Source of the DNA: an uncultured Burkholderiales bacterium
GTDB taxonomy: Bacteria; Pseudomonadota; Gammaproteobacteria; Burkholderiales; Burkholderiaceae_C
Reading direction: 5' to 3'
DNA length: 33,127 nucleotides
Assembly (NCBI GenBank): GCA_903844825.1
Contig: CAIMVC010000031.1
Location: forward strand, 1 to 33,127
Positions 23,243-31,505 of this stretch are shown here, piece by piece; positions within the stretch are counted from its first letter, which is position 1, and every line of letters begins with the position of its first letter. The translations under genes and the position numbers were made by a program. The notes under the pieces were generated by a model. That model was given only the letters and a program-made list of their open reading frames with translations, was not told the origin of the DNA and made no database searches.

Positions 23243-24669
23243 GCCGCCCACGCTCGGCCACGGCCGCCTTGCTGCAGTCGCACAAGCCCGGGGCAGAGCC
23301 CTTGCGCGTGCTATCAGCCTCGGGCCAGCTCGGGTTTGGCATTCCCGAGGCTTCCTTTGCGCGCGGTATGGCCAGGCGCCCGCACGTTATTGGTTGCGAC
23401 ATGGGCTCAATCGACCCCGGCCCCTACTACCTCGGCTCCGGCCGCATGGCCGCGCCTGAAGCCATGGTGCTGCGTGATCTCGAACTGGTATTGCTCGCCG
23501 CACGCCAGGCCGATGTGCCCTTGATCATCGGCAGTGCTGGCACCGCCGGTGCGCGCCCACACCTTCAGGCCACGCTGGCGCTGGTGCAACAAATCGCCGA
23601 GCGCCACCAGCTGCGTTTTCGGCTGGCGACTATTGCCAGCGATGTGTCAGCCGAGCAGGTGCTTGAAGCCCTGCGCGCGTCCCGTCTGCAATCGCTGGAC
23701 CCGGGCGCTGGGCCCTTGCGATTGCCGACCGAGGCCGAGGTGATGGCCTGCAGTCACATCGTGGGGCAGTGCGGCACCGAAACTTTCACGCGTGCGCTGC
23801 AGACCTTGCCCGACGTGCTGATCGCCGGGCGCGCCTGCGACACCGCGATTTTTGCCACCCTGCCCGAGATGCTCGGCTATCCGCCCGCGCTGTGCCTGCA
23901 CATGGCCAAGATCATCGAGTGCACCTCGCTGTGCTGCAGCCCGGGCGGGCGCGACGCCATGCTGGCCGAACTGAGTCTGGACGGCTTCACGCTCGAGAGC
24001 ATGAACCCTGCCTTGCACGCGACGCCCGCCTCGGTGGCCGCGCACGCCCTGTATGAACAGAGCGATCCGTTTGAGGTGCAGGAGCCGTCTGGCACCTTGA
24101 AGCTCGAGACTGCCCGCTACGTTGCCCTGGATGCGCACCGCACCCGCGTCAGTGGTGCCCTCTGGCTGCCGCGCCAGCAGCCGACGCTGAAGATTGAGGG
24201 CGCGCTGCGCGTGGGAGCCCGCACGGTCCTGCTTGCCGGGGTTGCCGACCCGACCCTGCTGCAGCACTTGCCCGAGGCGCTGCAGGCGGTCGAGGCGCGG
24301 GTGCGTCAGTTCCTGCCAGGCGACTGGAAGGTCTACCCCCATGTGTATGGGCAAGGGGCAGTCAGGGCGCTGCTGCCTGCGCAGCACGGCCGCCATGAGG
24401 CCGGTCTGGTGATCGAGTTCATTGCACCCGAGGCGGCGCTGGCTCGAACGGCAGCCAGCGTTTTCAAACAAAATTTGTTGCACTACGGCTACCCGGGCCG
24501 TGTGTCCACCGCAGGCAATCTGGCGTTTGCCTTCACGCCCAGCGAGCTGGACGCCCACGAGGCCTACCGCTTTGTGCTCTACCACCTCATGGCCGATGCG
24601 CCCTTGAGCGATATTTTCCAGATACACAGCCATGACGTCGAGCCGGTCCCTCCGCTCGAGGTTCATTGA
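23239..24669 (+). CDS. AtuA-like (DUF1446) protein
   Basis: 476 residues from GTG 23239, which overlaps the DUF4387 stop. DUF1446/AtuA features: IGCDMGSIDPGPYYLGSG near the start, IIGSAGTAGARPHL, SHIVGQCGTETFTRAL, LIAGRACDTAIFA and AKIIECTSLCCSPGGRDAML in the middle. AtuA belongs to the acyclic terpene utilisation cluster of Pseudomonas but its biochemical role is not firmly established. Here, between an importer/SDR and a hydro-lyase/lyase block, it probably processes the carbon skeleton, possibly a hydration or isomerisation on a free acid or CoA ester; this is a guess. A TTGA overlap links it to the regulator gene. Confidence 0.85.
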   Translation: MSRPRSATAALLQSHKPGAEPLRVLSASGQLGFGIPEASFARGMARRPHVIGCDMGSIDPGPYYLGSGRMAAPEAMVLRDLELVLLAARQADVPLIIGSAGTAGARPHLQATLALVQQIAERHQLRFRLATIASDVSAEQVLEALRASRLQSLDPGAGPLRLPTEAEVMACSHIVGQCGTETFTRALQTLPDVLIAGRACDTAIFATLPEMLGYPPALCLHMAKIIECTSLCCSPGGRDAMLAELSLDGFTLESMNPALHATPASVAAHALYEQSDPFEVQEPSGTLKLETARYVALDAHRTRVSGALWLPRQQPTLKIEGALRVGARTVLLAGVADPTLLQHLPEALQAVEARVRQFLPGDWKVYPHVYGQGAVRALLPAQHGRHEAGLVIEFIAPEAALARTAASVFKQNLLHYGYPGRVSTAGNLAFAFTPSELDAHEAYRFVLYHLMADAPLSDIFQIHSHDVEPVPPLEVH

Positions 24670-25484
24670 ACACCCCAGCTGATACCCGCATGTCCGACGT
24701 ACTTCCCCTGACCAAATACCACCAGATCTATCTGGTGCTGCACGAACAATTGCAAGAAGGACGCTTTGCCGATGGCATGCCCGCCGAGGTGGTGCTGGCC
24801 CAGCAGTTTGGCGTGGGCCGTGTCACCGTGCGGCGGGCGCTGGAGCAGTTGGTGAGCGAGGGCCTGATCGTGCGTGTGGCTGGACGCGGCACCTGGCCGA
24901 CACCGGGCCAGGGCCTGCGTCCGACCGGACCGCTGGGCCAGGCGGTGCAAACCCGGCCAACCCGGCTCACAGGTCTGATGGAAAACATCGTCAGCGTCAG
25001 CCGCCACACCACGGTCAAGGTGCTGGAATGGCGCACCATTGATGCGTCTGCCGCCATCGCCGAGGCGCTGCAAATTCCGCTTGGCGCCAAGGTCAAGAAG
25101 GCTGTGCGCATGCGCAGCTCGCAGGAGGGCCCGCTGTCCTACATCACCACCTATACGCCCGAGGCGCTGGTCGCTGGCTTTGGCCGGCGCGAGCTGGCCG
25201 TCAAGCCGATCTTGCAACTGCTCGAAGAAGCCGGCGTTGAACTCGGTCGCGCCCAGCAAACCGTGTCGGCGCGTCAGGCCGATGCCGTCGTCGCCAGCGA
25301 GCTTGGCGTGGCCATTGGCACCGCCTTGCTGGCGGTGCGCCGGCTGGTTTTTGATATCAACGACAAGCCGGTGCAGTGGCTGCACGGTCTGTACCGACCC
25401 GATCGCTACGAATACCAGATGGAAGTCTCGCAAGTCGGCAGCATTGATGCCCGCATTTCGGTCAGGGAGCAGCAGTCGCCGTGA
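24666..25484 (+). CDS. GntR-family transcriptional regulator, HutC/UTRA type
   Basis: 272 residues from TTG 24666 (TTGA overlap, GAGG 4 bases upstream) or 264 from ATG 24690. The N-terminal winged helix shows LTKYHQIYLVLHEQLQEGRF, then LAQQFGVGRVTVRRALEQLVSEGLIVRVAGRGTW, an excellent GntR match. The rest is a UTRA ligand domain (LTGLMENIVS ... LQIPLGAKVKKAVRMR ... YEYQMEVSQV), which senses a small metabolite. Being inside the operon it probably controls it, and the palindromes at 6975 and 17444 are the obvious candidate sites. However, HutC-type operators usually have closer half-sites than N8, so this link needs proof. Confidence 0.88.
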   Translation: MNTPADTRMSDVLPLTKYHQIYLVLHEQLQEGRFADGMPAEVVLAQQFGVGRVTVRRALEQLVSEGLIVRVAGRGTWPTPGQGLRPTGPLGQAVQTRPTRLTGLMENIVSVSRHTTVKVLEWRTIDASAAIAEALQIPLGAKVKKAVRMRSSQEGPLSYITTYTPEALVAGFGRRELAVKPILQLLEEAGVELGRAQQTVSARQADAVVASELGVAIGTALLAVRRLVFDINDKPVQWLHGLYRPDRYEYQMEVSQVGSIDARISVREQQSP

Positions 25485-25513
25485 GCCGGCCCTGAGTCCG
25501 TCTATTTTCAAAC

Positions 25514-26827
25514 ATGTCTTTTACTCCGAGCAACGCACCCATGACAAACCCTGAGTGGCCAGCCCAGACCCTGGCGCAAAAACTACTCGCCAAGGCCGCC
25601 GGCCGCGAGCAGGTGGCTGTCGGCGAGATTCTGAATTGCCGGGTCGACCTGGCGATGTTTCACGACTCGTCCGGTCCCCGGCGACTCAAGCCCATGCTCG
25701 ACGAGCTGGGAGCGACGATCTGGGACAAGTCCCGCGTCGTGCTGGTGATGGACCACTACGTGCCCGAGCAGGACGAGGACTCGCGCCGCATCGTGCGCAT
25801 CGCCCGCGACTGGGCCAGCGAGCAGCGCCTGCCGCATGTCTACGACAGCATCGGTATCTGCCATGTGGTGGTGCCGCAAAAAGGACATATCCGCCCGGGC
25901 ATGTTTTGCGTAGGCGGCGACTCGCACTCGCCGACGGGCGGCGCTTTTGGTGCTTACATGTTCGGCATTGGCAGCACCGAGATGCTGGGGGTGATGGTCA
26001 CCGGTGAACTCTGGGTGCGCGTGCCTGAGACCTTGCGCATGCAGTGGCACGGTCAGCTGCAGGCGGGCGTGACAGCCAAGGACATGATGCTGCACATGGT
26101 GGGGCGCTTTGGCATGAACGGTGGGCAGTACCAGGCCGTTGAATTTTGCGGCCCGGCGGTGCAGGCGCTGTCGATGCAAGAGCGCATGACGCTGTCCAAC
26201 ATGAGCGCCGAAATGGGCGCGCAAGTCGGCCTGATCGCGCCCGACCAGACCACCCGTGACTGGCTCGCCGCCACCGGCGAGCCCGCCGCACGGGAGGTGG
26301 ATATTGACGGCTGGTGGACGGATGAGGGCGCCGCGGCGACCACCCACACTTTTGACGCGGCCAGCCTGGCGCCGCAAGTCGCCGCCCCGCACAGCCCGGC
26401 CAACACCCGCGCGGTACAAGCGTTCAACAAGGTGCGTATTGATGTGGCCTACATTGGCGCCTGCACGGGCGCCAAGCTTGACGACCTGCGCGCCGCTGCC
26501 CACGTTTTCAAGGGCGCAAAAGTGGCGAGCGGCGTGCGCCTGATGGTTGCGCCGGCCAGCGTGCAAGACCAGCAGCAGGCTGAATCCGAAGGCGTCATGG
26601 CCGTGCTGCGCCAAGCCGGTGCTGAGGTCTTGCCCACGGCCTGTGGTGCCTGCTCGGGCTACGGCGGCACCATTCCTGATGGCGCCAACGTCATCGCCAC
26701 CACGGCGCGCAACTTCAAGGGCCGCATGGGCTCGGTGTCGGCGCAGGTTTACCTGGCGTCACCCTACACCGTGGCAGCGTCTGCGCTGCGCGGCGAAATT
26801 TCCGATCCACGGGAGATGATGGCATGA
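25514..26827 (+). CDS. Aconitase-family hydro-lyase, large subunit (LeuC/DmdA-like)
   Basis: 437 residues from ATG 25514, or 428 from ATG 25541. Three 4Fe-4S ligand cysteines are visible: C317 (IGACTGAKLDD), C377 and C380 (TACGACSGYGG), together with VMDHYVPEQ, GGDSHSPTGGAFGAYMFGIGSTE and the swivel-less two-subunit length. This is the type-2 LeuC/homoaconitase/2,3-dimethylmaleate hydratase group. A biosynthetic role is less likely because no leuA or leuB lies nearby and the genes around are catabolic. It would add water across a double bond of a maleate-like dicarboxylate or tricarboxylate. Small subunit follows with an ATGA overlap. Confidence 0.88.
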   Translation: MSFTPSNAPMTNPEWPAQTLAQKLLAKAAGREQVAVGEILNCRVDLAMFHDSSGPRRLKPMLDELGATIWDKSRVVLVMDHYVPEQDEDSRRIVRIARDWASEQRLPHVYDSIGICHVVVPQKGHIRPGMFCVGGDSHSPTGGAFGAYMFGIGSTEMLGVMVTGELWVRVPETLRMQWHGQLQAGVTAKDMMLHMVGRFGMNGGQYQAVEFCGPAVQALSMQERMTLSNMSAEMGAQVGLIAPDQTTRDWLAATGEPAAREVDIDGWWTDEGAAATTHTFDAASLAPQVAAPHSPANTRAVQAFNKVRIDVAYIGACTGAKLDDLRAAAHVFKGAKVASGVRLMVAPASVQDQQQAESEGVMAVLRQAGAEVLPTACGACSGYGGTIPDGANVIATTARNFKGRMGSVSAQVYLASPYTVAASALRGEISDPREMMA

Positions 26828-27312
26828 GCGAGCATCGCGTCTGGAAATTTGGGGCCGACATCGACACCGATGCGCTGGCCCCCGGCGCCTACATGAAGCT
26901 GGGCATCGAAGGCATTGCGCCGCATTGCCTGGAGGCGGTGCGGCCCGAGTTCGCCGGCGCGGTCAGGCCAGGCGCGGTGATCGCCGCCGGACCCAATTTC
27001 GGCATTGGCTCGTCCCGTGAACAGGCCGCTGCAGCGTTGGTGCATCTGGGCGTCAAGGCGGTGATCGCACCGTCTTTCAGTGGGCTGTTTTTTCGCAACG
27101 CCTTCAACCTGGGCCTGCTGCTTTTGACCACGCCCGAAGCCGAACAACTCAGCGACGGCGAAGTCATCACACTTGACTGGCAGACCCTGGTTTTGAGTCG
27201 GGCGTCGGGCCAGAAGCTGGTCTGCGAGGCCATTCCTGATTTCCTGCTCGACATGGTGGCCGCTGGCGGGCTCATGAATCAACTGCGAAAAAAACAAGGA
27301 CTTCTGGCATGA
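26824..27312 (+). CDS. Aconitase-family hydro-lyase, small subunit (LeuD/DmdB-like)
   Basis: 162 residues, normal for a LeuD-type swivel subunit. HRVWKFGADIDTDALAPG at the start and GPNFGIGSSREQAAAAL, including the substrate-binding SSR, are diagnostic, followed by VKAVIAPSFSGLFFRNAFNLGL. ATGA overlaps on both sides place it firmly in an operon between the large subunit and the flavoprotein. Works as heterodimer with the preceding protein. Confidence 0.9.
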   Translation: MSEHRVWKFGADIDTDALAPGAYMKLGIEGIAPHCLEAVRPEFAGAVRPGAVIAAGPNFGIGSSREQAAAALVHLGVKAVIAPSFSGLFFRNAFNLGLLLLTTPEAEQLSDGEVITLDWQTLVLSRASGQKLVCEAIPDFLLDMVAAGGLMNQLRKKQGLLA

Positions 27313-28733
27313 ATGCTTCACCGTTGACTTCCTCCTCAGCCGCCCGCGCCCCCCGTATCGTGCGCGCCCAGCAGATGACGGCCGAAGCGCCGCACGTGCC
27401 GGTGGTGATTGTGGGTGCGGGGGCCTGCGGCCTGACGGCCTCGGTGCGGCTGCGCGATGCCGGCATCGACTGCGTCCTGCTTGAGCGCGACAGCACGGCC
27501 AGCGGCTCGACGGCCTTGTCCTCGGGCTTTATTCCGGCGGCCGGCACGCGCCTGCAAAAGTCGCTGGGCATTGAGGACTCGGCCGAGCTTTTTGCCAAGG
27601 ACATCCAGGCCAAGGCCCATGGCGACGCCGCACCGCATTTGGTCCAAGCCTACTCGCACGCGGTGGCCGAGGCGATCGACTCGCTCGAGGCGCACGGCAT
27701 TGTTTTTGAAGTGCTGGACGGCTTCCTCTACCCCGGCCACGGTGTGCGCCGCATGCACGCCCTGCCCGAGCGTACCGGCGCGGCCCTGATGGCCCGACTC
27801 GAAAGCACGGCCAGCGCACTGGGTGCCGACGTGCTGGGCGAGTCGGTGGTGCGCGAGTTGTGGATGAACGCCGACGATCGCGTGCTGGGCGTGGGCTACC
27901 AACGACCCGACGGCAGCATGGAGCACCTGGCCTGCGACGTGCTCATCCTGGCGTGCAACGGTTTTGGCGGCAACCCGGACATGGTTCGTGAGCTCTTGCC
28001 CGAGATGGGCCAGGCCCTGTTTTCCGGCCATGTGGGCAATGACGGCAGCGCCATCGTCTGGGGTCGGGCGCTGGGCGCGCGTCTGGCCGACCTGGGGGGC
28101 TACCAGGGTCATGGCTCCTGGGTCACGCCACAGGGTGCGCTCATGAGCTGGGCCGTGATGATGGAAGGCGCCGTGCAGATCAACACGCAGGGTCGGCGCT
28201 TTCATGACGAGACCCAGGGCTATTCCGAGGCTGCGGTGCATGTGCTGGCCCAGCCTGGCGGCGTGGCTTTTAATGTGTTTGACGCGCCCCTGCTGGCGAT
28301 GGCCCGCACCTTCCCCGATTTTGCCGAGGCCGAAGGCGCGGGAGCGCTCAAACTGGCCAGCAATGCGCAAGCGCTGGCCGATCTCATTGGCTGCGATCTG
28401 GCCACGCTGCAGCAGACCCTGGCCGACATCCGGCCGGGTGCCACCGACGCGCTGGGGCGCCGCTTCAAGCGCAGCCTGAACGCGCCGTATTACGCCGTGA
28501 AGGTCACCGGTGCGCTGTTTCATACGCAAGGCGGCCTGGACATTGACGCGCAGTGCCGCGTGCTCAAGACCGACGGCACGGCGCTGCCCAATCTGCTGGC
28601 CGCCGGGGGTGCGGCCCGCGGGGTGTCGGGCAATGCGGTCTGGGGTTATCTGTCTGGCAATGGTTTGCTCAGTGCGGTTGGCGGCGGCTGGGTGGCCGCT
28701 GGCACGGCAGCAGCGCAAGTGGCGTCGGCCTGA
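27309..28733 (+). CDS. FAD-dependent dehydrogenase of the fumarate reductase/TcuA/ketosteroid dehydrogenase family
   Basis: 474 residues. Dinucleotide-binding motif VVIVGAGACGLTA (G36-x-G38-x-x-G41) with E59 at the end of the second strand, STALSSGFIPAAGTR, a mobile capping domain, and the C-terminal FAD block NLLAAGGAARGVSGNAVWGYLSGNGLL. The length and domain order match soluble flavoproteins such as tricarballylate dehydrogenase TcuA (about the same size), which create a C=C bond in a carboxylic acid. Next to a LeuCD-like hydratase and a retro-aldol lyase this would be step one of dehydrogenation, hydration, cleavage. Reductase activity or a ketosteroid-like substrate cannot be ruled out. 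ATGA overlap with the small subunit gene. Confidence 0.85.
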   Translation: MNASPLTSSSAARAPRIVRAQQMTAEAPHVPVVIVGAGACGLTASVRLRDAGIDCVLLERDSTASGSTALSSGFIPAAGTRLQKSLGIEDSAELFAKDIQAKAHGDAAPHLVQAYSHAVAEAIDSLEAHGIVFEVLDGFLYPGHGVRRMHALPERTGAALMARLESTASALGADVLGESVVRELWMNADDRVLGVGYQRPDGSMEHLACDVLILACNGFGGNPDMVRELLPEMGQALFSGHVGNDGSAIVWGRALGARLADLGGYQGHGSWVTPQGALMSWAVMMEGAVQINTQGRRFHDETQGYSEAAVHVLAQPGGVAFNVFDAPLLAMARTFPDFAEAEGAGALKLASNAQALADLIGCDLATLQQTLADIRPGATDALGRRFKRSLNAPYYAVKVTGALFHTQGGLDIDAQCRVLKTDGTALPNLLAAGGAARGVSGNAVWGYLSGNGLLSAVGGGWVAAGTAAAQVASA

Positions 28734-28755
28734 GGTTTCAGGCGCCGTCTTTTTT
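28728..28755 (+). terminator. Weak terminator-like hairpin
   Basis: GCCTGA/TCAGGC around a GGTT loop (28728-28743), beginning in the last codons of the flavoprotein gene, then six bases and a run of six T. The stem is short and not adjacent to the T tract, so it is weak and may only attenuate transcription into the lyase gene. Confidence 0.3.
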
Positions 28756-28798
28756 ATTCTTCTTTTTAAAGAGTTCCCTCACGGACCTTCAAGGATTT

Positions 28799-29656
28799 AT
28801 GTCAACTTCACTTCAGCAGCGCTTGCAGCAGCCCCGGGTCTTGCTCGCGCCGGGTGTGTACGATCCCTTCACCGCCCTGATTGCCGAGCAAGCCGGCTTT
28901 GAGGCGCTGTACCTGTCGGGCGCGTCTATCGCCTACACCCGGCTCGGGCGCTCCGACATCGGCCTGACCACCGCCACCGAAGTGGCCGATACGCTGGCGC
29001 GCATCACCGAGCGCGTCAATATCCCGGTGATCGTCGACGCCGACACCGGCTTTGGCAACGCGCTCAACACCATGCGCACCGTACGCGCTTTCGAGCAGGC
29101 CGGTGCCACCATGCTGCAGCTCGAAGACCAGACTTTTCCCAAGCGCTGCGGCCACCTTGACGGCAAGAGCGTGGTGCCGGTGACCGAAATGTGCGGCAAG
29201 TTGCGGGCGGCGCTTGACGCCCGCAAGTCGTCCCAGACGCTGATCCTGGCGCGCACCGACGCGCTGGCCGTGGAAGGCTTTGAAGCGGCCATGGAACGTG
29301 CCGAAGCCTACCTGTCGTGTGGCGTTGACGCTCTGTTCATCGAGGCCCTGCGCAGCCCCGAACAAATGGCGCAGGCCTGCGAACGCTTTGCCGGTCGCAT
29401 TCCGCTGCTGGCCAATATGGTCGAAGGCGGCAAGACCCCGGTGCAAAGCGCCAAGGTCTTGGGTGAGAAGGGTTTTCGCATCGTCATCTTCCCCGGTGGC
29501 ACCGCCCGCGCCGTGGCCTTCACCCTGAAAAAATACTATGCCAGCTTGCATGAGCACCAGACCACGGCGCCCATGCAAAGCGAGATGCTGGACTTTGATC
29601 AGCTCAACGAACTCATCGGCACACCCGAGCTGCTGCAATTGGGGCAGCGTTACTGA
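28799..29656 (+). CDS. Isocitrate lyase/PEP mutase-family lyase (methylisocitrate or dimethylmalate lyase-like)
   Basis: 285 residues from ATG 28799 with AAGGA upstream. TIM-barrel enzyme with the Mg-binding D80-A-D82 (VIVDADTGFGN), LQLEDQ, and the catalytic-loop cysteine C117 in PKRCGHLDGK. The Cys is kept in C-C lyases (isocitrate, 2-methylisocitrate, 2,3-dimethylmalate lyases), and is a point against a PEP mutase. NMVEGGKTP near residue 205 is also typical. Expected reaction: retro-aldol type cleavage of a substituted malate/isocitrate to a 2-oxoacid plus a carboxylate. Placed directly after the flavoprotein gene and hydratase, as the last step of that block. Confidence 0.88.
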   Translation: MSTSLQQRLQQPRVLLAPGVYDPFTALIAEQAGFEALYLSGASIAYTRLGRSDIGLTTATEVADTLARITERVNIPVIVDADTGFGNALNTMRTVRAFEQAGATMLQLEDQTFPKRCGHLDGKSVVPVTEMCGKLRAALDARKSSQTLILARTDALAVEGFEAAMERAEAYLSCGVDALFIEALRSPEQMAQACERFAGRIPLLANMVEGGKTPVQSAKVLGEKGFRIVIFPGGTARAVAFTLKKYYASLHEHQTTAPMQSEMLDFDQLNELIGTPELLQLGQRY

Positions 29657-29689
29657 GCCTTGTGCTGCGCTGGCGGCGAGCTTCAGGCT

Positions 29690-30469
29690 TCAAGCCGCCG
29701 CACAATAGAGCAGCGCCGGGAAGGTGCTCAGCCAGGCCCAGAAAAAGCGGTTCAGGCCGAAGTACCAAAACACCAGGCCATGAAACACGGCGGCGCTGCT
29801 GCAAAACACGATCGCCAGTCGCAGGTCGAGCAAAGCCAGGGGAAAGCAGCCCTCCCACACGGTAAACGCCCAGGCGCAGGCCCGTGCCACGCGTGGCCTG
29901 TGAAAGACGCTCTGCTGGCTCAAAGGCCCGTAAATGCCGGTGTCGAGAAAGACGCTCAGCGCCCGGCCTGAGCGCCATTCGGGGCGCAGCAGCTTGACCC
30001 AGCCCGACACAAAGTAAGAGCTCATGGCCTGCAAGCTCACGTACCACAGGCAGGCGCGCCAGCCCAGCACGGGCTCGCCCAGTGCCGCCAGGGCATGGGC
30101 CATCAGCAGCCCTGTCAGGCCCACCAGGGTCATGAAGTCGCTCCCGCCATTGAAGGCACCGCGCCAGCGCAGCAGCAGCGCCAGCGCGATCACAAACAGC
30201 AGCCCCGCGCCGGCCAGGCCCAGTTGTCCGGCCATCAGAGCCAGCGCTAGCGCCAGCCGCAGCCACAGCATCAGCTGGTAGGGCAGAGGTTTGAACAACT
30301 GATCGAGGCCGGCGCGAATCCAGCGCGGACGCTGCGGCACTTCGGCGCGTTGAATGGCCCAGTCGCCGACGCGGTCCAGGCGCTGGATCGTCAGGTACTC
30401 CAGCGACTGCAGCAGCAAACTCAGGCCCAGCAGAAACTCAAAGACGCGGGCAGCCAGGCTCAGTGCCAT
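29690..30469 (-). CDS. HTTM-like multi-pass membrane protein
   Basis: 259 residues, mostly hydrophobic with about seven to eight membrane segments. Blocks such as RWRGAFNGGSDFMTLVGLTGL, then SSYFVSGWVKLLRPEWRSG and CAWAFTVWEGCFPLALL resemble HTTM/vitamin-K-gamma-carboxylase-like bacterial membrane proteins. The resemblance is by pattern and not certain; no carboxylase activity is implied. GGAG precedes the ATG, and its start overlaps the end of the next minus-strand gene by 10 bases, so the two are co-transcribed. Convergent to the lyase gene, 33 bases away. Confidence 0.7.
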   Translation of the reverse strand: MALSLAARVFEFLLGLSLLLQSLEYLTIQRLDRVGDWAIQRAEVPQRPRWIRAGLDQLFKPLPYQLMLWLRLALALALMAGQLGLAGAGLLFVIALALLLRWRGAFNGGSDFMTLVGLTGLLMAHALAALGEPVLGWRACLWYVSLQAMSSYFVSGWVKLLRPEWRSGRALSVFLDTGIYGPLSQQSVFHRPRVARACAWAFTVWEGCFPLALLDLRLAIVFCSSAAVFHGLVFWYFGLNRFFWAWLSTFPALLYCAAA

Positions 30470-31038
30470 GTGGGCAACTCCGGCGACAGCAGCATTTGCA
30501 CCGCATCGTCTGCAGCTGCCTCCGCGGCTGCTTCTGCCCCGGTCTTGGGCGACTCCATCCGCACTTGGAACTGGAAGGCGTCAAGGCCGGTCGGCAGCTG
30601 CGCGGGTGTCACCGCCAGCATGGGCGTGCCGCCCCAGTGGTCACCGGTGATGGCCTGGTGCGCCAGTCTGCACACCAGCTGGTAGCTCACGCATTGGCCA
30701 ATGTCGGCGCCCTCGGGCAGTTCGTTGATGTCACTGGCCAGATGATCGACCAAATTTTGGTGCGACAAGGCCAGGTTCACGGCCGGGTTGTGCAGCAGGT
30801 GGCTGAGCCGGCGCGGCACACGCGGGTAGACCCGGTGCCAGCGCGTCCACTGACCCAGACGATCCCGCCCACGCACGTACAGGCGCGGCGCCATGCCAAC
30901 GGCATGAAAGAACTTCCAGTTGGGAAAAAAAGCGCGCAGAAAAAAAAGCCAGGGGCCCTGAACGACGCGGGCGCGCCGGCGCAGCATCCAGGCCAGTAAA
31001 GCGAAATAGGCGGCGACGAAAAGCGCGGTCAGGGTCAT
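30460..31038 (-). CDS. Conserved hypothetical membrane-anchored protein
   Basis: 192 residues; I do not recognise the family with certainty. An N-terminal hydrophobic helix (MTLTALFVAAYFALLAWML) followed by RRRAR suggests a single anchor with the rest in the cytoplasm. FFPNWKFFHAVGMAPRLYVRGRD recalls the beginning of proteins paired with HTTM-like membrane proteins. The rest is soluble-looking, with an Ala/Glu-rich stretch before the C-terminus. Coupled to the membrane protein gene downstream by a 10-base overlap, so the two likely form one unit. Confidence 0.65.
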   Translation of the reverse strand: MTLTALFVAAYFALLAWMLRRRARVVQGPWLFFLRAFFPNWKFFHAVGMAPRLYVRGRDRLGQWTRWHRVYPRVPRRLSHLLHNPAVNLALSHQNLVDHLASDINELPEGADIGQCVSYQLVCRLAHQAITGDHWGGTPMLAVTPAQLPTGLDAFQFQVRMESPKTGAEAAAEAAADDAVQMLLSPELPTWH

Positions 31039-31097
31039 GCCAAGCTCAGGCGCATGCGCTCATGACAGGCCGCCGGGCCGCTCACCGCCGCTGGCGC

Positions 31098-31505
31098 TTA
31101 TTTCTCGATGGCCAGCAACTCGATTTCAAAGGTCAGCGTGGCATTCGGCGGTACCACGCCACCGGCGCCCCGCTCGCCATAGGCGGTCGCGGGCGGGCAG
31201 GTCAGCGTGGCTTTGCCGCCGACCTTGATTTTTTGCATGCCCTCGGTCCAGCAAGGCACCACCCGGTTCAGCGGGAAAGTCGCCGGTGCATTGCGTTTGT
31301 AAGAGCTGTCAAATTCGGTGCCATTGGCCAGCGTGCCACGGTAATGGACCTTCACCGAGTCAGATGCCTTGGGCTGTGCGCCCATGCCGTCGACGGTGTG
31401 GGTGACCTTCACGCCAGACGGCAGCGTCTCGGCCGGGGCGGCCGCAAAAGAGTTGGCAGACAGGGCGACGGCGGCCAGGCACAGGAAGCGGGTAGCGGTT
31501 TTCAT
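31098..31505 (-). CDS. FKBP-type peptidyl-prolyl cis-trans isomerase, exported
   Basis: 135 residues. A signal peptide (MKTATRFLCLAAVALSANSFAAA) is followed by one FKBP domain: SDSVKVHYRGTLANGTEFDSSYKR, then FPLNRVVPCWTEGMQKIKVGGKATLTCPP, AYGERGAGGVVPPNATLTFEIELL. Length is typical of short periplasmic FkpA/Mip-like isomerases without the dimerisation arm. Two Cys in the domain could form a disulfide in the periplasm. No obvious link to the catabolic genes. Confidence 0.92.
   Translation of the reverse strand: MKTATRFLCLAAVALSANSFAAAPAETLPSGVKVTHTVDGMGAQPKASDSVKVHYRGTLANGTEFDSSYKRNAPATFPLNRVVPCWTEGMQKIKVGGKATLTCPPATAYGERGAGGVVPPNATLTFEIELLAIEK

Noticed and set aside
23647-24666. 339-codon open frame on the minus strand
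   Set aside because: Antisense shadow of the AtuA-like gene with no domain pattern.
25514-27312. Leucine-biosynthetic leuCD
   Set aside because: No leuA or leuB nearby, and the genes are joined to a flavoprotein gene and a lyase with catabolic character.
27336-28718. 460-codon open frame on the minus strand
   Set aside because: It lies fully opposite the FAD dehydrogenase gene; such long antisense frames are common in GC-rich DNA and its His/Arg/Gln-rich translation has no family features.
29672-29699. GGCGGC/GCCGCC stem as a bidirectional terminator between convergent genes
   Set aside because: No T tract on either side and the right arm lies inside the 3' end of the membrane protein gene.
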